DNA of 11,259 nt from Gammaproteobacteria bacterium. GTDB lineage: Bacteria > Pseudomonadota > Gammaproteobacteria > J044. The stretch spans positions 1 to 11,259 of the forward strand of contig RFHG01000460.1 in NCBI GenBank assembly GCA_003696465.1. Direction: 5' to 3'. The notes below the pieces were generated by a model. That model did not search any database, had not been told where the DNA came from, and saw only the letters and a program-made list of their open reading frames with translations. Shown here one piece after another: positions 1-5,381 of the stretch. Within the stretch, counting starts at the first letter, position 1, and every line of letters starts with the position of its first letter. A program made the position numbers and the translations under genes.

Positions 1-4
1 CTGA

Positions 5-376
5 TTACAGGCTGTACACGAATTCCGTGACCTTGTCGATCTCGTCGTCGGTCAGGATGTGATGTGGTCCGAACGGCGGCATGATGGTGTTCGGGTTGTT
101 CTTGCGCGGGTCATAGATCTGCGCGCGCAGCTTGGCCTTGTCGGGGAAACGGGCCTTCATCGCGACCAGTGGCGGGCCAATGTTGCCGGCCAGCTTTCCT
201 CCCTCGATCTGGTGGCAGGCAAGGCAGTTGCCCTTCTTGCGGTTGAAGGCGATCTGCTTGCCCTGTTCGATGACGCTGGCCTCATCGGCGGACGCAGTGA
301 CCGGCATGACCGAAATGGTGCCGAACAATGCGATCACCGAAGCTGCTGTCGTCAAGAGCTTGGCGGGATTCCGCAT
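5..376 (-). CDS. soxX: SoxX, monoheme c-type cytochrome of the SoxAX complex
   Basis: SoxX pairs with SoxA in the periplasm to form the cytochrome that oxidatively attaches thiosulfate to the SoxYZ carrier, the first step of Sox sulfur oxidation. The 123-residue protein has a Sec signal peptide (residues 1 to about 30, ending ASA before DEAS), one heme-binding motif CLACH (51-55), a GNIGPPL segment (65-71) and the likely axial methionine M99 in NTIMPPFG. The tail LTDDEIDKVTEFV is typical of small cytochromes c. The ATG at 376 is chosen because GAGGAGG lies just upstream (382-388 on the plus strand) and the signal peptide begins there; the frame stays open to 523, but that part looks like untranslated leader. 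SoxA and other partners are not in the window and could lie beyond position 1. Identification rests on recalled similarity to SoxX sequences (NCLACH, IGPPLVAMKARFPDK); another class I cytochrome c is less likely. Confidence 0.9.
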   Translation of the reverse strand: MRNPAKLLTTAASVIALFGTISVMPVTASADEASVIEQGKQIAFNRKKGNCLACHQIEGGKLAGNIGPPLVAMKARFPDKAKLRAQIYDPRKNNPNTIMPPFGPHHILTDDEIDKVTEFVYSL

Positions 377-495
377 GGTTACCTCCTCAACTTGGTTTAT
401 ACAGGTTGCCCTGTTTTTCTTTACCCTTCCGGCATCCTCCCCGGGCAGGTCTTTTGGATCGTTTGCACTGCCGAACCCGAGGGCTCGACCGCTAT

Positions 496-523
496 AGAAT
501 ACTCCAACTGAGTCGGTTGGCAA
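496..523 (-). promoter_or_regulatory. Predicted soxX promoter with a palindrome in its spacer
   Basis: Read on the minus strand, TTGCCA (523-518) and TATTCT (501-496) are separated by 16 nt and resemble sigma-70 -35 and -10 boxes. The spacer holds a 17-bp near-perfect palindrome (504-520, CCAACTGAGTCGGTTGG on the plus strand, 7 of 8 pairs matching), a plausible operator. Transcription would start near 489, leaving a leader of about 110 nt before soxX. This is seen in sequence only; no factor is identified. Confidence 0.45.
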
Positions 524-583
524 GCGAAAGCGAACAGGAAAAACAGATTAAAAAATAATGAGATGCTTATTTATCTTGCCGCC

Positions 584-2020
584 TCATTCCTGTTCACTGG
601 ATAGCCATGTCTGCAGTTGTGCCCGCTTGCGCAACAGCCGTCCGCGCGTTACCTCGTCCGCGTCCTCTTCCTGCAGGGCCAGCCTGATCTGCTGCAGGGC
701 CTCGTCATAGCGGCCCAGGGCGAAATAGCGTTCCGCCATGGCCTCGCGCGCCAGCGCCCGCCGGTGCAGTCTGCCTGCGGCGACCGAGAGCAGGCGCAGG
801 TCTTCGGGGTCGGCATCATCACGGCTCATTCCGGCAAACAGGAGCTCGAGGGCCTTGTCGTTTTTCCCTCGTTCCATGAGCGTGCGGGCCAGCAGTCGGC
901 GCACGGCCGGTGATGTAGGATGGAGTGATCGAAGCCGCTCGAGAATCCGCTCGGCCCTTTCGGCCTTTCCGGCCTCGAGCAGGGCCTCGGCCAGCGCAAG
1001 ACGCACCGGCATGGAGGGTGCACCCGATTCCAGGGCATGACGCAGGGGGGCAATGGCCCTGGACGCCTTGTTGCGCGCGACCAGGGCAAGGCCGTATTCA
1101 TAGGACTCCAGCGGAGTCAGGGTGCGTTTGCGGGCAAGCGTGGCGAGCCTTTCCGCGCGTTCCGCGGCATTGCCCGTGAGCACGCGGACGCGTGCCTTGA
1201 GATAGGCGAATTCGGGTCGGTCGGTCTCCAGTCGGTGGCCGCTCGCCAGCTGCCTGGCACGTGCCTCCGTATCGGCCAGACGGCTCTGCGTGAGGGGGTG
1301 GGTCTGCAGATATTCGATGAGTTTGCCGCCCTGCTGGCCGCTCTGTCGTGCCAGGGTATGAAAGAAGCGCGGCATGCCGGTCGGGTCGTATCCGGCATTT
1401 GCCATGACCTTCACGCCGATGCGATCGGCCTCCTGTTCGTTCTGGCGTGAATAGGTCAGGCGTTCCTGCTGGCTGGCAGCCATCCCCGAGAGGGCGGCCG
1501 CAGCGCCCGCATCCGGGTTGTAGGCCCCAATGATGAGACCCGCCAGCAGGGCGAGGCCGGTCTTCAGGCTGAGCCCGCCTTCCCGGGCATAGCTGCGTGC
1601 CAGATGGCGCTGGGTGACATGGCTGATCTCGTGGGCCATGACGCCGGCAAGCTCGCTTTCGTCGTGACTGGAGAGGATCAGGCCACTGTTTACCGCGATG
1701 ACTCCGCCGGGGGCTGCAAAGGCGTTGATGGCCGGATCCTTCAGTACCACGAAGCGGAACCGGCCCCGGGCATCGGGTGCCGAGGCCAGCAGTCGATTGC
1801 CGATCGCGCGGATATAGGCGCTGACCTCGGCGTCGTCGAGCACCGGCAGGGTGGCGCGTATCTGCCGCAGGATCTGGCCCTGGAGCGCCTGCTCCTGAGC
1901 CGGACTGAGCACGGTCGATTCGGCGCCGCCAAGATCGGGCAGGGGCGTCTCTGCCCAGGGCGTGTGGCTGGCAAGCGTGAAGACGACAGCGAGCAGGAGG
2001 GCGAGGGCAGGGTGTTTCAA
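584..2020 (-). CDS. bepA: BepA/YfgC-type periplasmic M48 metalloprotease with TPR repeats
   Basis: BepA is a periplasmic zinc protease and chaperone that assists outer-membrane protein and LptD assembly and degrades stalled intermediates. With a TTG start at 2020 the protein has 478 residues (E. coli BepA has 487) and begins with a clean signal peptide, MKHPALALLLAVVF..., ending PWA before ETPLPD. Zinc ligands are visible: HEISH (130-134) and the glutamate of EADR (E197). H241 in THPLTQSR matches the 'His-switch' position of E. coli BepA. The C-terminal half (about 275-478) is helical, TPR-like repeats. The frame is open to a TTG at 2149, but the extra 43 residues hide the signal peptide and overlap promoter-like DNA. 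No good Shine-Dalgarno precedes TTG 2020, so the exact start is uncertain. A sigma-E-like promoter lies about 22 nt upstream of it. soxX follows 207 bp downstream on the same strand with its own predicted promoter. Confidence 0.88.
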   Translation of the reverse strand: MKHPALALLLAVVFTLASHTPWAETPLPDLGGAESTVLSPAQEQALQGQILRQIRATLPVLDDAEVSAYIRAIGNRLLASAPDARGRFRFVVLKDPAINAFAAPGGVIAVNSGLILSSHDESELAGVMAHEISHVTQRHLARSYAREGGLSLKTGLALLAGLIIGAYNPDAGAAAALSGMAASQQERLTYSRQNEQEADRIGVKVMANAGYDPTGMPRFFHTLARQSGQQGGKLIEYLQTHPLTQSRLADTEARARQLASGHRLETDRPEFAYLKARVRVLTGNAAERAERLATLARKRTLTPLESYEYGLALVARNKASRAIAPLRHALESGAPSMPVRLALAEALLEAGKAERAERILERLRSLHPTSPAVRRLLARTLMERGKNDKALELLFAGMSRDDADPEDLRLLSVAAGRLHRRALAREAMAERYFALGRYDEALQQIRLALQEEDADEVTRGRLLRKRAQLQTWLSSEQE

Positions 2021-2048
2021 TGATACGGGACCGATGACATGCTGCAGG

Positions 2049-2076
2049 ATAGACGCGGAGCAGGGGTGGAGGTTCC
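2049..2076 (-). promoter_or_regulatory. Sigma-E-like promoter for bepA
   Basis: On the minus strand, GGAACCT (2076-2070) is followed after 16 nt by TCTAT (2053-2049). This resembles the extracytoplasmic sigma-E consensus (GGAACTT, about 16 nt, TCTGA/TCAAA). Transcription would begin near 2043, about 22 nt before the TTG start chosen for bepA. E. coli bepA is a sigma-E regulon member, which makes the match more credible; it remains a motif call by eye. Confidence 0.45.
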
Positions 2077-2112
2077 CCACCTGTGGATTCGGTGCAAACT
2101 TAGCACAGGTGG
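2077..2112. repeat. 8-bp inverted repeat CCACCTGT...ACAGGTGG in the bepA/rhd intergenic region
   Basis: CCACCTGT (2077-2084) and ACAGGTGG (2105-2112) are perfect inverted copies separated by 20 nt. The left arm can also pair with GGTGG at 2065-2069. The repeat lies upstream of the proposed bepA promoter and could be an operator or chance; no regulator is recognised. Confidence 0.35.
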
Positions 2113-2121
2113 CGACCGGGT

Positions 2122-2150
2122 TTGACAGCCCTTCGGGCTCGAGGCACAAT
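2122..2150 (+). promoter_or_regulatory. Predicted sigma-70 promoter for the rhodanese gene
   Basis: A consensus -35 box TTGACA (2122-2127) is followed after 17 nt by CACAAT (2145-2150), a 4/6 match to the -10 box. The spacer contains a small perfect hairpin, AGCCC-TTC-GGGCT. Transcription would begin near 2157, about 29 nt before the rhodanese ATG. A minus-strand pair TTTACC/TATTCT, 16 nt apart (about 2182-2155), overlaps it and could be a second bepA promoter. Confidence 0.55.
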
Positions 2151-2185
2151 ATTAGAATACACTAATAAACAGACAGGTAAACCTC

Positions 2186-2530
2186 ATGTTCGGAATCAAG
2201 GAAATTGACGCAGCCACCCTCAAGCAGTGGATGGATGCAGGCGAGGACTTCCGGCTGGTCGATATTCGTACCGAGGCCGAGATTGCACAGGGTGTCATCG
2301 AGGGCGCCGAGTGGATCCCCATGCACCTGATCCCGTTGCGCATCGAGGAGTTCCGCAACGGGCCGCGTACCGTTATCTACTGTCGCAGTGGCAACCGTTC
2401 GGCCCAGGTCTGTGCCTTTCTCGCCCAGCACGGGGCCGGAGATCAATGCATCAACCTGCAGGGGGGCATCATCGGCTGGGCCCGTGCCGGCTATCCCGTC
2501 GCCGGGCGCGAGACGCTCAAGGTCGCCTGA
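2186..2530 (+). CDS. rhd: Single-domain rhodanese-like sulfurtransferase
   Basis: Rhodaneses carry sulfane sulfur as a cysteine persulfide and pass it to acceptors. This 114-residue protein is one rhodanese domain: VDIRTEAEIAQGVIEGAEWIPM (about 25-46) is the substrate-side signature, C66 in the CRSGNR loop (66-71) is the catalytic cysteine, and LQGGIIGWARAGYPV (91-105) is the usual C-terminal motif. There is no signal peptide, so it should be cytoplasmic. The ATG at 2186 has a weak AGG-type ribosome site (about 2173-2178). It is the first gene of a set with tusA and dsrE2. In Allochromatium vinosum the equivalent rhodanese, TusA and DsrE2 cluster together and transfer sulfur toward cytoplasmic oxidation; the same role is inferred here from gene order. 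A terminator and a new promoter separate it from tusA. Confidence 0.93.
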   Translation: MFGIKEIDAATLKQWMDAGEDFRLVDIRTEAEIAQGVIEGAEWIPMHLIPLRIEEFRNGPRTVIYCRSGNRSAQVCAFLAQHGAGDQCINLQGGIIGWARAGYPVAGRETLKVA

Positions 2531-2569
2531 TCCCCGTTCCCGCTCCTCGGCAACGGGTTCCCCGTGTCG

Positions 2570-2598
2570 GCCCGCACCCCGCGTGCGGGCTTGCCTTT
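2570..2598 (+). terminator. Intrinsic-type terminator after rhd
   Basis: GCCCGCAC (2570-2577) pairs with GTGCGGGC (2583-2590) across a 5-nt loop, giving a perfect 8-bp GC stem. It is followed by TTGCCTTT, only a moderate U-tract, so termination may be partial. Confidence 0.6.
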
Positions 2599-2619
2599 CC
2601 CTGCCCGGTGCCTTATAAA
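2591..2619 (+). promoter_or_regulatory. Predicted internal promoter for tusA-dsrE2
   Basis: TTGCCT (2591-2596) and TATAAA (2614-2619) are 17 nt apart, matching sigma-70 boxes at 4/6 and 5/6 positions. The -35 box lies in the T-rich tail of the preceding terminator. Transcription would start near 2626, about 90 nt ahead of tusA, so tusA-dsrE2 could be expressed separately from rhd. Confidence 0.5.
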
Positions 2620-2717
2620 GGTCGCTTTCAAGCGGAATCCGGCCTCGTGCCGTACTGTCAGGGAAGTCGTGCAAGCTCACTGTCGATGACACCCAAGATA
2701 CTGAGGAGACCATAGAA

Positions 2718-2948
2718 ATGGCTGATTTTGATCAAGAACTCGATGCCTCCGGCCTGAACTGCCCCCTGCCCATCCTGCGCGCCAAGAAGGCGCTGGCGGC
2801 CATGTCCAGTGGTCAGGTACTGAAGATCATTGCCACCGACCCGGGTTCGGTCAAGGACTTCGAGGCCTTCGCCACCCAGACCGGCAACGAACTGCTGTCC
2901 TCTTCCGAGGAAGGCGGCAAGTACGTTTTCCTGATGAAGAAGGCCTGA
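2718..2948 (+). CDS. tusA: TusA-family sulfur carrier protein
   Basis: TusA proteins are small cytoplasmic sulfur carriers that hold sulfur as a persulfide on a single cysteine. This 76-residue protein is a typical length and carries the CPxP signature, C15 in CPLPILR (15-21), then the expected two-layer pattern with IIATDPGSVKDFEAF (37-51) and a final strand YVFLMKK. It starts at ATG 2718, with a good GAGGAG site at 2703-2708. It follows rhd by 187 bp and precedes dsrE2 by 47 bp. In sulfur oxidisers TusA receives sulfur from a rhodanese and interacts with DsrE-type proteins, feeding Dsr or sHdr oxidation; in other bacteria TusA serves tRNA thiolation and cofactor synthesis. The neighbours point to the oxidation role. 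No Dsr or Hdr genes lie in this window, so the final acceptor is unknown. Confidence 0.95.
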   Translation: MADFDQELDASGLNCPLPILRAKKALAAMSSGQVLKIIATDPGSVKDFEAFATQTGNELLSSSEEGGKYVFLMKKA

Positions 2949-2995
2949 TGCCCCTGGCATCCGACCTTTTCCCACTGCATACAGGTACCTGAACA

Positions 2996-3475
2996 ATGGA
3001 AGAAAAGAAACTCGCGATCATTGCAACCAAGGGCACCCTCGACTGGGCCTATCCGCCCTTCATCCTGGCCTCGACCGCGGCCGCGCTCGGCTACGAGACC
3101 CAGATCTTCTTCACTTTCTATGGTCTGCAGCTGCTCAAGAAGCGCCTTAGCCTGAAAGTGAGCCCGCTGGGCAACCCCGGCATGCCGATGCCGATGGGCA
3201 TGGATGTCTGGTTCCCCAACCTGGCTCTGGCCCTGCCGGGCATGGAGGCCATGATGACCACCATGATGAAGAAGAAGATGGCCAGCAAGGGCGTGGCCAG
3301 CCTGGAAGACCTGCGCGAGCTGTGTCTCGAGGCCGAGGTCAAGTTCGTGGCCTGCCAGATGACCGTCGACCTGTTCGACATGGACCATTCCGCCTTCATC
3401 GACGGTGTCGAGTACGGCGGTGCGGCAACCTTCTTCGAGTTTGCCGGCGATTCGGATATCTGTCTCTATATCTGA
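2996..3475 (+). CDS. dsrE2: DsrE2-like DsrE/F/H-family sulfur-transfer protein
   Basis: The 159-residue protein belongs to the DsrE/DsrF/DsrH-like superfamily, in the larger group called DsrE2 in sulfur oxidisers, thought to receive or anchor sulfur in the rhodanese-TusA relay. Visible features: N-terminal strand KKLAIIATKGTLDWAYPPF (4-22), a hydrophobic helix around 20-47 that may touch the membrane, a methionine-dense stretch (about 63-95, including GMPMPMGM and MMTTMMKKKM), C120 in VKFVACQMT at the conserved family cysteine position, and C156 three residues from the C-terminus. C110 is a further cysteine. The methionine-rich segment recurs in the family as I recall it, so it is not an anomaly. 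The ATG at 2996 has a weak CAGGTA site at 2983-2988. It lies 47 bp after tusA, probably in the same transcript. Which cysteine accepts sulfur is inferred, not shown. Confidence 0.88.
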   Translation: MEEKKLAIIATKGTLDWAYPPFILASTAAALGYETQIFFTFYGLQLLKKRLSLKVSPLGNPGMPMPMGMDVWFPNLALALPGMEAMMTTMMKKKMASKGVASLEDLRELCLEAEVKFVACQMTVDLFDMDHSAFIDGVEYGGAATFFEFAGDSDICLYI

Positions 3476-3499
3476 TACGGTTTGACGAGAATCGAGGAA

Positions 3500-3530
3500 C
3501 GAGGAAGCCGGCGTCATGCCGGCTTCCTCG
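3500..3530 (+). terminator. Very strong hairpin between dsrE2 and the H-like gene, without a U-tract
   Basis: CGAGGAAGCCGGC (3500-3512) pairs perfectly with GCCGGCTTCCTCG (3518-3530) over a GTCAT loop, a 13-bp stem. The next bases are CATCTGGAGG, so it lacks the T-run of a classical terminator. It could be a partial or Rho-assisted terminator, or a processing or stability element that lowers expression of the downstream gene relative to tusA-dsrE2. Confidence 0.5.
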
Positions 3531-3579
3531 CATCTGGAGGGCCCACTGGCCGGAGAAAGACCCCTTGGAGACTGTTCCC

Positions 3580-4017
3580 ATGGCCGTGATTCTTGGCTGC
3601 GAGTTTCCCGAAGACCGCTACTACCATCCGCGCTTCAATATCTGGATCCGTCATCAGGGCGAGCGCGTACAGATCGGGCTCACGGCCTATGCCTGTGCCC
3701 TGGCCGGCCAGTTCATCGATTTTGTTCCTCGCGTGCCCGGGCAGCACGTTTATCGTGGGCGTACCTGTGCCAGCCTCGAATCCCTGGTCTGGGTCGGGCC
3801 CGTACGCAGTCCCGTGGCCGGTGAGGTGGTGGCCGTCAACGAGGAAGCCGTCGCCCATCCTGCCCTGATCAACGAGGATCCGTACGAGAATGGGTGGCTG
3901 ATCGAGCTCAGGCCCTTCGACTGGGGGTTGGATCAGCAGGATCTGTTGCAGGGTGAGGCGGCCATGCAGGCCTGGCGCGCGCGCATGGAGGCAGACGGAT
4001 TCGGTGGAACGCGCTGA
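3580..4017 (+). CDS. Glycine-cleavage-H-like protein lacking the lipoylation lysine
   Basis: The 145-residue protein aligns along most of its length with GcvH and related lipoyl-domain carriers. Matching blocks are VQIGLTAYACALAGQFIDFV (30-49; GcvH has VGIT.HAQ..LGD.V.V), P..G..V (50-57), ESL (67-69), SPVAGEVVAVNE (77-88) and INEDPYENGWLIEL (97-110). In true H proteins ESVKAASDI carries the lipoylated lysine; here the aligned residues read ESLVWVGPV, so V70 (GTC at 3787-3789) replaces it, and I count no lysine anywhere in the protein. It therefore cannot be lipoylated conventionally. C7, C39 and C63 are cysteines of unknown importance. The start at ATG 3580 is supported by GGAG at 3567-3570; the frame is open further upstream, but that part overlaps dsrE2. 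It lies 104 bp after dsrE2, behind a strong hairpin, and a terminator follows. Lipoate-binding H-like proteins (LbpA) serve sHdr sulfur oxidation, so a sulfur-related structural or binding role is plausible but inferred. Fold confidence is high; function is unknown. Confidence 0.85.
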   Translation: MAVILGCEFPEDRYYHPRFNIWIRHQGERVQIGLTAYACALAGQFIDFVPRVPGQHVYRGRTCASLESLVWVGPVRSPVAGEVVAVNEEAVAHPALINEDPYENGWLIELRPFDWGLDQQDLLQGEAAMQAWRARMEADGFGGTR

Positions 4018-4021
4018 CGGC

Positions 4022-4044
4022 TCCGCCGGGTGAGGCGGATTTTT
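4022..4044 (+). terminator. Intrinsic terminator ending the rhd-tusA-dsrE2-H-like cluster
   Basis: TCCGCC (4022-4027) pairs with GGCGGA (4034-4039) over loop GGGTGA, followed at once by TTTTT (4040-4044). It starts 5 nt after the H-like stop codon. A weaker CTCC/GGAG hairpin with TTTT follows at 4048-4067 and may back it up. Confidence 0.75.
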
Positions 4045-4106
4045 CCGCTCCTGTCGGTCGGAGTTTTCCCTGCCCGCGCGCGCATTAGAAAATAAGAAAA
4101 TCCTGT

Positions 4107-4135
4107 TTGACTTTGAGGTGTCTGTTTGTCATTGT
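4107..4135 (+). promoter_or_regulatory. Predicted promoter for the DUF302-like gene
   Basis: TTGACT (4107-4112, 5/6 match) is followed after 17 nt by CATTGT (4130-4135), a weak -10 box. The surrounding DNA (4081-4139) is clearly AT-richer than its neighbours, as expected for a promoter. The leader would be about 100 nt and contains the duplicated hairpin module. Confidence 0.4.
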
Positions 4136-4152
4136 TTGCCGCGATTACGCCC

Positions 4153-4214
4153 CCCGCAAACGCGGGCCGGACAATCAGGACAAGACCCGCCTCAGCGGGC
4201 TTACAACCGGACAA
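4153..4214 (+). repeat. Two copies of a hairpin plus CCGGACAA module in a 5' leader
   Basis: CCCGC-AAAC-GCGGG (4153-4166) is followed directly by CCGGACAA (4167-4174). CCCGC-CTCA-GCGGG (4186-4199) is followed, after CTTACAA, by a second CCGGACAA (4207-4214). The stems are identical and the loops differ, which suggests that pairing is kept. The module is in the predicted 5' leader of the gene at 4244; an RNA element or a tandem protein-binding site are both possible. Confidence 0.5.
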
Positions 4215-4243
4215 CACGCCCATTCCACTCGAGGATGCAATAA

Positions 4244-5173
4244 ATGAGAAAAGTCACCCTTTCGCTGCTCTCACTGCTGCTGTTTGCGTTTCTGGCAGGA
4301 GGTGTCCAGGCGGCCGAACGCTATCGTCCGTTCGTGCTGGCCTCGATCTCCGAGGGAACCGACATCAATGCCAAGACCAACGAGGTCAAGCAGGCCCTGG
4401 TCAGCCAGGGTTTCCGCGTGCTCGGCGAGTACGACATCAACCCCGATGCCCGCGTCATCGTGGTCACCAATGATGACCTGCTGAAGCTGGCAAAGAGCCA
4501 CAAGCGGGCGGCCTATATCGCCCCCTGGCGTGTCGCTGTCGCCAAGGACAAGAAGGGCCGTATTCAGGTCAGCTATGCCAACCCGTACTACCTGAAGCAT
4601 GCCTATCACATCAAGGGCTCCATCGAGCCGGTGGCGAACAAGCTCAAGCTCGCCCTCGGGTGGGAAAAGGATTTCGGTTCGAAAAAGGGGCTGACCGCCA
4701 AGCAGCTCGAGGACTATCACTATACCTTTGGCATGGAGTATTTCGACGAGCCCTATGAGCTGAAGGAATACAAGAGCCACGCGGATGCGGTCAAGGCGGT
4801 GGAGGACGGTCTCAAGGCCGGCAAGGGCGGTCTGAGCAAGGTCTACCGGCTGGATATCCCGGGTACCGACGTGACCGTCTTTGGCGTGGCCATGGACGGC
4901 AAGAAGGGTGGTAATCGGCAGATGGATGACAATTTCCAGATGCAGATCGTCGATTTCCAGGATCTGCGTGCCGTAGCCTATTTTCCATACGAGCTAGCAG
5001 TCATCGGCCCCAAGGTCGAGGCCCTGCACATGCGTTTCCGCATGGCGGTACATTACCCCGATCTCAAGATGTTCGGCGAGCACAGCTTCAAGAAGCTGAT
5101 GAGTTCGCCGGCTGCCATCGAGGATGCGTTCTGGAAGCTCCTCGGCGGTCGGGAGCAGGAAGAGCTGTTCTGA
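4244..5173 (+). CDS. Secreted DUF302-like protein of unknown function
   Basis: The 309-residue protein has a clear Sec signal peptide (MRKV, a hydrophobic core LSLLSLLLFAFLAG, then GVQA at about residue 23), so the mature form should be periplasmic. Residues about 38-125 resemble DUF302: a helix and strand NEVKQALVSQGFRVLGEYDI, then IAPWRVAVAKDKKGRIQVSYANP, where DUF302 proteins have a similar 'P.rvaV....G.v.v....P' run. The second half (about 175-300) is not recognised; it holds FGVAMDG, DLRAVAYFPYELAVIG and a C-terminal SPAAIEDAFWKLLGG. I see no cysteine and no cofactor motif. The ATG at 4244 follows GAGGA (4231-4235) at ideal spacing. It is flanked by terminators on both sides and so is probably monocistronic. 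Its place beside sulfur-relay genes hints at, but does not show, a sulfur-related role. Confidence 0.72.
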   Translation: MRKVTLSLLSLLLFAFLAGGVQAAERYRPFVLASISEGTDINAKTNEVKQALVSQGFRVLGEYDINPDARVIVVTNDDLLKLAKSHKRAAYIAPWRVAVAKDKKGRIQVSYANPYYLKHAYHIKGSIEPVANKLKLALGWEKDFGSKKGLTAKQLEDYHYTFGMEYFDEPYELKEYKSHADAVKAVEDGLKAGKGGLSKVYRLDIPGTDVTVFGVAMDGKKGGNRQMDDNFQMQIVDFQDLRAVAYFPYELAVIGPKVEALHMRFRMAVHYPDLKMFGEHSFKKLMSSPAAIEDAFWKLLGGREQEELF

Positions 5174-5198
5174 TCCTCTTTCCGCTCTGAGCATTGGC

Positions 5199-5230
5199 GA
5201 GGGCCCCGCGTATGCGGGGCTCTCTCTTTA
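5199..5230 (+). terminator. Intrinsic terminator after the DUF302-like gene
   Basis: GCCCCGC (5203-5209) pairs with GCGGGGC (5214-5220) over loop GTAT. The stem extends outward through GAG (5199-5201) with CTC (5222-5224) and one G-U pair. TCTTTA follows. It lies 26 nt after the stop codon. Confidence 0.8.
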
Positions 5231-5273
5231 TGGCGGCAGCAGAATCAATCCCCGGGCGACCCTAGGCAGGCAG

Positions 5274-5299
5274 GCCGGTTTCGTATTAAGATAACCGGC
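5274..5299. repeat. 7-bp inverted repeat GCCGGTT...AACCGGC upstream of ilvI
   Basis: GCCGGTT (5274-5280) and AACCGGC (5293-5299) flank a 12-nt AT-rich centre, TCGTATTAAGAT. It lies about 80-110 bp upstream of the ilvI start, in a 208-bp region where I find no confident sigma-70 promoter and no leucine-, valine- or isoleucine-rich leader peptide. It may be an operator or part of a promoter with its -10 box in the centre. Confidence 0.35.
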
Positions 5300-5381
5300 T
5301 TTGGTCGGGGTGGGTGCTCGCTGAGGTGGGCGGCTATCTCCCTGATTTCAGTCATGTAATTCGAGCTACGGAGTATCAGGC

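Noticed and set aside
377..523. N-terminal extension of soxX to 523
   Set aside because: It would bury the signal peptide behind 49 residues. The strong GAGGAGG at 382-388 and the predicted promoter at 496-523 place this stretch in the leader.
2021..2149. Longer BepA starting with TTG at 2149
   Set aside because: It adds 43 residues before an obvious signal peptide and overlaps promoter-like DNA for both strands.
2531..2713. Minus-strand frame (2162-2713) over rhd and the rhd-tusA gap as a gene
   Set aside because: It is antisense to rhd, lacks a ribosome site, and the gap is explained by the terminator and promoter.
3322..3579. Extension of the H-like protein upstream to 3322, as a fusion overlapping dsrE2
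   Set aside because: The upstream part is arginine-rich out-of-frame dsrE2 sequence. A good GGAG site precedes ATG 3580, and homology begins there.
4018..4243. Minus-strand frame (3933-4223) as a small gene
   Set aside because: It runs across the terminator and antisense to the H-like gene end, and its peptide shows no domain or start site.
5174..5381. Leader peptide or attenuator upstream of ilvI
   Set aside because: Short ATG frames here (for example at 5231) lack runs of Leu, Val or Ile codons, and no terminator sits before ilvI. Only an inverted repeat is notable.
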